Shown: piece after piece, positions 59,538 through 64,000 of the stretch
Layout of the letters: every line of letters starts with the position of its first letter
Position numbering within the stretch: position 1 is the stretch's first letter
Assembly: GCF_023555055.1 (NCBI RefSeq)
Contig: NZ_JAMJPL010000002.1
Location: 310,001 to 374,000, forward strand
Direction: 5' to 3'
Length of the DNA stretch: 64,000 nucleotides
DNA from: Marinobacter sp. ATCH36
GTDB lineage: Bacteria; Pseudomonadota; Gammaproteobacteria; Pseudomonadales; Oleiphilaceae
Notes under the pieces: generated by a model
What the model saw: only the letters and a program-made list of their open reading frames with translations
Told to the model about the DNA's origin: nothing
Database searches by the model: none
Made by a program: the position numbers and the translations under genes

Positions 59538-60114
59538 TCTGCACTCCGAAGAGGTGTGGAAATCTGCGAAGACAGTAAAGCGCAATCATGTCGTACACGC
59601 CATGCCAGACCATGACCAGAACCAGGCTATCTGTATACGCATAGGCCGCTCCCAAAACCAGCCCCAGCCCGGTTGCCAGCATGAAGTAGGTAAAGGACAG
59701 GTAGTGAACCAGCCCGAACAGCACCGAGGCTGCAATAATCGCCACTGCCTCATGGAAATGCTGGGCCAGCCAGCCCTGAATGGCACCGCGGAACAGCAAC
59801 TCTTCCCCGACACCGGCAAACACCGACAGGGTAACGAGTATTGGCCAGGAGTAATCGCAGGCGAACCGGTACAACTTCTCAAGCTGGGCTTCCATTGAAT
59901 CACTGAGCAAGCCCGGAATCCGGGTCAGTGTCGTAATCACCGCGTAGGTCGCTACACTACCGACCAGCCCCCAGAAAACAGCAACACTCAGGCTCATTCC
60001 GCCATTCTGCACGGGAATTCCGAACAACAGGATCGCCACAAGGCCGACGACACCGATGCCTCCCTGAAACAGCAGCGCGGCCCGGGACGAAATTTTCGGA
60101 CGTTTCTGTGACAT
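59530..60114 (-). CDS. CPBP family intramembrane metalloprotease
   Basis: 194 aa with about six TM segments. The CPBP motifs are GEELLFRGAIQGWLA (EExxxR), LFGLVHYLSF (FxxxH) and VMVWHGVYD (third His-containing helix). CPBP/CAAX-like proteases process prenylated proteins or act in bacteriocin-related functions, but in most bacteria the substrate is unknown. ATG 60114 starts MSQKRPKISSRAALLF. The gene lies between a monooxygenase-like gene (6 nt upstream) and thpR. Confidence 0.9.
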   Translation of the reverse strand: MSQKRPKISSRAALLFQGGIGVVGLVAILLFGIPVQNGGMSLSVAVFWGLVGSVATYAVITTLTRIPGLLSDSMEAQLEKLYRFACDYSWPILVTLSVFAGVGEELLFRGAIQGWLAQHFHEAVAIIAASVLFGLVHYLSFTYFMLATGLGLVLGAAYAYTDSLVLVMVWHGVYDMIALYCLRRFPHLFGVQNG

Positions 60115-60120
60115 AAGGGC

Positions 60121-60444
60121 TCAGCTACTGCGCCTGTCTGGTGGCATCACAACCCATTCCGGATCTTCAAACTCCCCCAGAGGAGTGATCTCGCAAAACG
60201 GCGCGGCACTGCGGATTATGCCAGCTACTTCCGGGTTGTGCTGCCCTTCCATAGCGTCCCGGTCCGCCTTGCTTTCCCAGCTGGCGATGGCAATCAATAC
60301 ATTCGGATCACCAATCTTCCGGTGCAGCTCTGTACCCCGTGCACCCGGTGCCTGCTGGATGATCTCGCTGGCCCGGACCCAGGCGTCCGCGTATTCCTCT
60401 GCCGTGTGCCCTTCCCTGATACGCACCTCAAAAATGTATTTCAT
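60121..60444 (-). CDS. Antibiotic-biosynthesis monooxygenase-like (ABM) small protein
   Basis: 107 aa with a ferredoxin-like fold: MKYIFEVRIREGHTAEEYADAWVRA, then GTELHRKIGDPNVLIAIASWESKADRDAM. ABM-domain proteins include quinol monooxygenases such as YgiN, and Dabb-type dimers. It may act without a cofactor. The start is ATG 60444 with GAGGGGTTATTG upstream. Its stop is 6 nt before the CPBP gene, so the pair shares an operon with thpR. Confidence 0.8.
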   Translation of the reverse strand: MKYIFEVRIREGHTAEEYADAWVRASEIIQQAPGARGTELHRKIGDPNVLIAIASWESKADRDAMEGQHNPEVAGIIRSAAPFCEITPLGEFEDPEWVVMPPDRRSS

Positions 60445-60474
60445 CAATAACCCCTCATTTCGGTTCAATGGCCG

Positions 60475-61401
60475 TCAGTGTCCTACCACATCATTACGAA
60501 CCAGGTAACGTCCACCAAAGCTCATGGGCAGGCCGTTGGCCTCCCACATAAGCGCATCATGGCCCGAAACCCTGCCCTTTACTGCATGCATATGCAGGTG
60601 TGGCTCACTGGTATTTCCTGAATTGCCTACTTGCCCGATCATCTCTCCAGCTTCCAGCCAGTCGCCCGGTTGCAGAGAAACCGATCCATTGCGCAGGTGG
60701 GCAAGAACCACCGTTACATCTCGACAGTATATGGCTACAAAGTTGCCGGCAGGGTTATCCCGATCACTTACAGGCGGGTTCTGGTCGGGAAGATTAACAG
60801 CGGCATTGGTTACCTCACCGCTACAGGGCGCCGTCACGGGACTATTCCAGATTCCATAATCCTCGAGCGCCTGTGGAAATACCCGATGAGCACGGAGACC
60901 CAGGCGACCGATGCGCACCACATCGATCGCATGATGCTGAGCGTCGATTCCGTAATGATGATTCATCACGTGAGAGTTCCCTCCCTGCCCAACGCGGTAC
61001 TGGCCCTGCACAAGTGGCCACTCCAGGACGACCGGCTCCTCGCGAACAATCCCGGCACCCAGTGCCGACCAGGCCGGCACGGCTATGGCCGCCAGCACAG
61101 CCAGGTTAAAGCCCAGCGACACAATCACCAACGGCCGCCATACCGGCTTTAGCGGTAACGCCGGCATACGACGCACCAGAAACCGGGCCGCGCTCAGCAG
61201 CAGGCCCACCCAGAACAGCCAGGGCCAGAACCCGCCAAGCCAGGCCCAGGCACCGGCGTAATGGATCAGCAAGAGATAAACGGCAGCCAGTGCCAGATGA
61301 CTCAGCCAGTGAATTCTGGATGCGGCCGCTCCGAAACCAACGGTGAAAATAAACACCAGAGGAACAAAAATATGTGAAAGAACAAGGAGAAGTAAGGTCA
61401 T
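60475..61401 (-). CDS. Membrane-anchored M23-type metallopeptidase-like protein
   Basis: 308 aa. Four N-terminal hydrophobic segments (about 2-24, 31-47, 53-72, 89-110) are followed by a periplasmic or cytosolic peptidase domain with the M23 metal motifs: HHYGID (as HYGVD in LytM), then HLHMH. It differs from typical M23 in the polytopic N-terminus and in short loops between motifs. Possible cell-wall endopeptidase; activity not assured. ATG 61401. The gene stands apart from the ABM gene by 30 nt. Confidence 0.8.
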   Translation of the reverse strand: MTLLLLVLSHIFVPLVFIFTVGFGAAASRIHWLSHLALAAVYLLLIHYAGAWAWLGGFWPWLFWVGLLLSAARFLVRRMPALPLKPVWRPLVIVSLGFNLAVLAAIAVPAWSALGAGIVREEPVVLEWPLVQGQYRVGQGGNSHVMNHHYGIDAQHHAIDVVRIGRLGLRAHRVFPQALEDYGIWNSPVTAPCSGEVTNAAVNLPDQNPPVSDRDNPAGNFVAIYCRDVTVVLAHLRNGSVSLQPGDWLEAGEMIGQVGNSGNTSEPHLHMHAVKGRVSGHDALMWEANGLPMSFGGRYLVRNDVVGH

Positions 61402-61455
61402 GGGTGGTATCGCCCGCGGTCATATCCGCACCCGGTTACAAATCGCAAAATAAAT

Positions 61456-61484
61456 TTGGTAATCCGTGGAAGATAGCGTACAGT
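61456..61484 (+). promoter_or_regulatory. Candidate promoter of the cold-shock gene
   Basis: TTGGTA (61456-61461), a 17-bp spacer, TACAGT (61479-61484). Transcription from about 61491 would give a leader of about 170 nt, comparable with the long 5' UTR that makes cspA-type mRNAs cold-responsive. The match is moderate. Confidence 0.42.
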
Positions 61485-61661
61485 GCGCTTCGTAGGAAAG
61501 ATTTAGCACAGCAGTTCACGAATAAGACGCATCTCAGTTGTTTTGGTAGTTGCCCGTCCTGTTTTTGATTCCGCGCGTTTTTTGTTTCCGCACAACGCTG
61601 ATCAGTCATCGTTTCAGATGGTCTGACAGCACATTAAATTATCGAATTCAGGATTATGATT

Positions 61662-61868
61662 ATGTCTACAACTACCGGTACTGTTAAGTTTTTCAACGAA
61701 GCAAAAGGTTTCGGCTTTATCACTCGCGAAAGCGGCCCGGACGTCTTCGTTCACTACAGCGCAATTCAAGGTGGCGGTTTCAAGACTCTGGCTGAAGGCC
61801 AGCAAGTCGACTTCACCGTTACTGAAGGCCAGAAAGGCCCGCAGGCAGAAAACGTAGTTGCTGTTTAA
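61662..61868 (+). CDS. CspA-family cold-shock protein
   Basis: 68 aa, one cold-shock domain: [20 protein letters not shown] (RNP1 KGFGFI) and [17 protein letters not shown] (RNP2 VFVHY). It acts as an RNA chaperone or transcription antiterminator. ATG 61662 is used because AGGA lies 8 nt upstream; ATG 61656 is too close. A strong intrinsic terminator follows. The 260-bp upstream gap holds the candidate promoter and a long leader, otherwise nothing recognisable. Confidence 0.96.
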   Translation: MSTTTGTVKFFNEAKGFGFITRESGPDVFVHYSAIQGGGFKTLAEGQQVDFTVTEGQKGPQAENVVAV

Positions 61869-61890
61869 ATAACAGTCAGCACGTTTCAGA

Positions 61891-61915
61891 AAAGGCAGCC
61901 TCGGCTGCCTTTTTT
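61891..61915 (+). terminator. Intrinsic terminator of the cold-shock gene
   Basis: AAAGGCAGCC (61891-61900), TC, GGCTGCCTTT (61903-61912), with the T-run extending through 61915. A 10-bp stem with U-tract, 23 nt after the stop. On the minus strand the A-rich start could also serve the convergent gene at 61942. Confidence 0.85.
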
Positions 61916-61941
61916 ATTGCTATGAGAAAAAGCCCGCCCCG

Positions 61942-62136
61942 CTAATACGTCACACGGTGACGATCAAAGACTTCCTCTACCTCCCGCCGCTCTTCTGACG
62001 GGATCATAACCCTGATGATGTTTTCCTGCTCCTCGATATAAATATTTTCCTGGGGAAAACCCATCGCAATCAGGTCGTCTTTTACATTTCTGGCCTGTTC
62101 TTTTGTAGTGAAGTTTCCGTTCAGTGCTTTGCTCAT
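61942..62136 (-). CDS. Small hypothetical protein (64 aa)
   Basis: 64 aa: NGNFTTKEQARNVKDDLIAMG, then a strand-loop-strand (IYIEEQENIIRVMIP) and a charged end (SEERREVEEVFDRHRVTY). The alpha-beta pattern resembles the short N-terminal module of general-stress-type proteins, but no family can be assigned. The ATG at 62136 has GGAGGATAGTCTC upstream, a strong site, which supports it as a real gene. Convergent with the cold-shock gene. Confidence 0.68.
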   Translation of the reverse strand: MSKALNGNFTTKEQARNVKDDLIAMGFPQENIYIEEQENIIRVMIPSEERREVEEVFDRHRVTY

Positions 62137-62212
62137 GAGACTATCCTCCAGATAGTTCACCTACTCATCTAAAAGATTAGTTGACGGACTAGCGCGTGTA
62201 AATTGTCTGCGA

Positions 62213-62881
62213 TTAAAGCCGCTGCTCTAGCCCCATTTCCCAGAAATCAATTTCCAGCCGGGTGGCCTCACTAAATATCCGGGCCAACTGGCTGAAGCGA
62301 GCTGGCGTTACATCCGCCAGCCTGTCATTCAGCCAGTCGATCTCCACCTGCATGGCTTCCTGGAACTCTTCGCTCTCGTACATGGCAATCCAGGCGTCAT
62401 ATGGATTGCTGTCGCCGCGAACCGTTTCCGCCCTGGCGTTCAGCCAGTTGGCAATTTCGCCGTAGCCCACCATGCAGGGTGACAAGGCTACATGCAGATC
62501 GAGCAGATCGCCCCGGTTTCCAGTGTCGAGCACATAACGAGTATACGCCAGGGTCGCGCGTGCTTCCGGCAGGTCCGACAGTTCTTCCTCGCTGATGCCC
62601 CACTCCCGGCAATAGCTCACGTGCAACCCCAGCTCCACATCCACAATGGCTTCGAGCCCGGCTTTTGCCTGCTTCAAGTCTTGCAGCGTCGGGCTTTTGT
62701 AGGCGGCAAGTGCAAACGCACGGGCGAACTGGATCAGGAACAGATAGTCCTGCTTCAGATAGTGACGAAAAGCCTCGGGAGCAAGGGTCGCTTCCCCCAA
62801 CTGACGCACAAAACTGTGCTCAATGTAGGCTTGCCACTCCTTCTGGCAGCTGTTTTTCAGGTCTTCAAATCTATAGTTCAT
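62213..62881 (-). CDS. tenA: TenA-family thiaminase II / aminopyrimidine aminohydrolase
   Basis: 222 aa, all-helical. Conserved TenA residues: FRHYLKQDYLFLIQFARAFA (Asp) and the nucleophile Cys in ALSPCMVGYGEI, plus the Glu in the C-terminal helix. TenA hydrolyses thiamine degradation products to HMP for salvage. ATG 62881 (CACGGAGTTTTA upstream) is the start. Alone between a small gene and an SDR; no thi genes are adjacent. Confidence 0.9.
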   Translation of the reverse strand: MNYRFEDLKNSCQKEWQAYIEHSFVRQLGEATLAPEAFRHYLKQDYLFLIQFARAFALAAYKSPTLQDLKQAKAGLEAIVDVELGLHVSYCREWGISEEELSDLPEARATLAYTRYVLDTGNRGDLLDLHVALSPCMVGYGEIANWLNARAETVRGDSNPYDAWIAMYESEEFQEAMQVEIDWLNDRLADVTPARFSQLARIFSEATRLEIDFWEMGLEQRL

Positions 62882-62928
62882 TAAAACTCCGTGGTCTGAC
62901 AATGAGCCGGGTGTGGGCGAGGAAAAAT

Positions 62929-63600
62929 TTACCAGGGCAACTCTTCCCCATTGCTATGCCAGAACGACCCCGTATTCTCCAGGTTAAGCCCCTCGATTCT
63001 CGCCGCAAGGCCCTTCGCGGACTCCTCAGGCGTAATCAGCCCGCCAAAGTTCACCATGCGGGTTTGCACATAGCCCGGATGCAGCTGAGCTACTGCTATA
63101 CCCTTCGGCTTCAGGTCCATGGCCAGAGACTTGCCAAAGGCGTTCAACGCAGCCTTGGAAGCGCGGTAACCATAGCGACCGCCAGAATCGTTATCGGCAA
63201 TCGAGCCCATGCGGCTGGTGATGTTGGCGATCTTGCCGCCGGAAGGAATCTGGGAGACCAACGCCTCTGCCACGCGAAGCGGCGCGTAGGCATTGATTTC
63301 CATCTGGGTGCGGATGGAATCAAAGTCGATACTGCCCAGCTTCTCATCCTGCAGCAGCCCGGCGTTGTTGATCAGCAAATCGATCGGCTGGCCCTTCAAC
63401 TCGTCCGTCATTTTCTGGATACCGCTATTGGTGGTTACATCCACCCCTTCAATGACCCGGGTCGCCACTTCCTTCAATTCTGCGGAGGCTTCTCGGCAGA
63501 CTCCAATTACATCACAACCCTCACCGGCATAATGACGGGCAAGTTCAAGGCCGATACCACGATTGGCGCCGGTGATAACGGCGGTTTTGCTAGCAGACAT
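62929..63600 (-). CDS. SDR-family oxidoreductase (C-factor-like)
   Basis: 223 aa. TGANRGIGLELARHYAGEG (TGxxxGIG), the NNAG motif LLINNAGLL, catalytic Ser in ITSRMGSI, and YxxxK in YGYRASKAALNAFGKSLA. The RGIGLELAR and HPGYVQTRM segments are typical of the CsgA/carbonyl-reductase-like SDRs. The cofactor cannot be told. ATG 63600 follows CAGGAGTATTTC. An mgtC-like gene ends 30 nt upstream. Confidence 0.9.
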   Translation of the reverse strand: MSASKTAVITGANRGIGLELARHYAGEGCDVIGVCREASAELKEVATRVIEGVDVTTNSGIQKMTDELKGQPIDLLINNAGLLQDEKLGSIDFDSIRTQMEINAYAPLRVAEALVSQIPSGGKIANITSRMGSIADNDSGGRYGYRASKAALNAFGKSLAMDLKPKGIAVAQLHPGYVQTRMVNFGGLITPEESAKGLAARIEGLNLENTGSFWHSNGEELPW

Positions 63601-63630
63601 GAAATACTCCTGAACTTTATGAAAGATTTA

Positions 63631-64000
63631 CTACTTGTCCTCGGAAACCAGCTCACGTTCGAAGCGGCCCAGCGCAACCATGATCACCAAAGCCAGAACA
63701 GTCACCATCCCCGCCAGGTAGAAGTTATTGATACCGGCAGCAACCCCAATGGCCCCTGCAAGCCAGATTGAGGCGCCTGTGGTTATTCCCTGGATCTGCC
63801 CGCCACTACGGATAATGCTGCCAGCACCCAGGAATCCGATACCGCCAACGACGCCCTGCACCACCCGGGTAGGATCGATACGGGCAGAAGGGTCGCCCTC
63901 GGCTGTGGCAAAAAGAACGCTCATACCGATGATAATGAACGTAGCCGACCCCAGTGATACAAGCATGTGAGAGCGCAGCCCCGCTGGTTTACCTCGCAGT
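63631..64000 (-). CDS. MgtC/SapB family membrane protein, N-terminus cut by window edge
   Basis: The C-terminal about 123 residues are present; the start lies beyond base 64000. Visible are the family element RGKPAGLRSHMLVSLGSATFI, ARIDPTRVVQGVVGGIGFLGAGSII, and the polar TTGASIWLAGAIGVAAG within TM helices. MgtC proteins are inner-membrane factors for Mg2+-limited growth and are linked to F-ATPase and virulence. The visible piece lacks a C-terminal ACT-like domain, so it is the short (SapB-type) form. An in-frame ATG at 63966 is internal. Confidence 0.88.
   Translation of the reverse strand, partial: LRGKPAGLRSHMLVSLGSATFIIIGMSVLFATAEGDPSARIDPTRVVQGVVGGIGFLGAGSIIRSGGQIQGITTGASIWLAGAIGVAAGINNFYLAGMVTVLALVIMVALGRFERELVSEDK

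Noticed and set aside
1..64000. tRNA, rRNA, CRISPR arrays or a replication origin
   Set aside because: The intergenic gaps, none longer than about 400 bp, showed no cloverleaf, rRNA segment, spaced direct repeats or DnaA-box cluster by eye; a covariance-model search was not possible.

Overview
The window looks like a chromosomal segment of a marine, heterotrophic gammaproteobacterium, most probably Marinobacter or a close relative. The reasons are a GC-rich composition (estimated by eye), a gene set typical of oceanic Gammaproteobacteria (PA2779/PA2778 pair, RIO kinase of the PA4780 type, ydbH-ynbE-ydbL, GlxA-type regulator) and mostly AGGAG/GAGG ribosome binding sites. The genus is an inference. 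No rRNA, tRNA, CRISPR array, prophage or transposase was found. The only mobile-looking sequence is a 350-bp inverted-repeat element after ilvM.

Layout. 1-1392: end of an RND efflux operon (minus). 1466-3693: ilvG-ilvM, with a Val/Leu-rich leader peptide and an attenuator. 3701-4050: nested inverted repeat. 4076-7613: translationally coupled operon of quinone-oxidoreductase-like, proline-racemase-like and Na+:amino-acid symporter genes. 7653-12953: AI-2E-type permease, SRPBCC protein, diiron metallo-beta-lactamase-fold protein, two secreted proteins, YebC-type regulator and a glutamine amidotransferase. 12957-15759: FHA protein, PP2C phosphatase and membrane Ser/Thr kinase. 15944-19927: phospholipase-D-like protein, a protein with the zinc-site residues of carboxysomal (CsoS3) carbonic anhydrase, and the PA2779/PA2778 pair. 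21473-24362: ECF42-type sigma factor with three DGPF/DUF1428 genes. 24394-27225: a second ECF sigma unit with a zinc anti-sigma factor, an ArsM-like methyltransferase fused to a membrane domain, and a divergent exported cupin.

27216-45071 is mostly housekeeping: arfB, a COG0523 GTPase behind a Zur-like operator, DJ-1, SDR, RIO kinase, spermidine-synthase-like, ydbL/ynbE/ydbH, a GNAT-nitrilase fusion, NlpC/P60, a Ca2+/cation antiporter, a second FtsH, a PotD-like binding protein coupled to a ClC channel, and an esterase.

45211-56143 is a C1/methylated-amine block: dimethylglycine-dehydrogenase-like enzyme, L-serine deaminase, GbdR/GlxA-like regulator, formate-THF ligase, a divergent MTHFR-like protein, a DmdA/GcvT-like THF-dependent demethylase candidate and a membrane transporter. 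Read together, the genes could move methyl groups from a methylated osmolyte onto tetrahydrofolate and oxidise them to formate, while serine is deaminated to pyruvate. 56348-64000 holds small membrane proteins, thioesterases, thpR, a CPBP protease, an M23-like membrane peptidase, a cold-shock gene, tenA, an SDR and a truncated mgtC.

The best leads are the ECF/cupin/methyltransferase unit with two mirror-image promoters, the DmdA-like/MTHFR-like/Fhs cassette, the CsoSCA-like orphan, the ilv attenuator and the 350-bp repeat.
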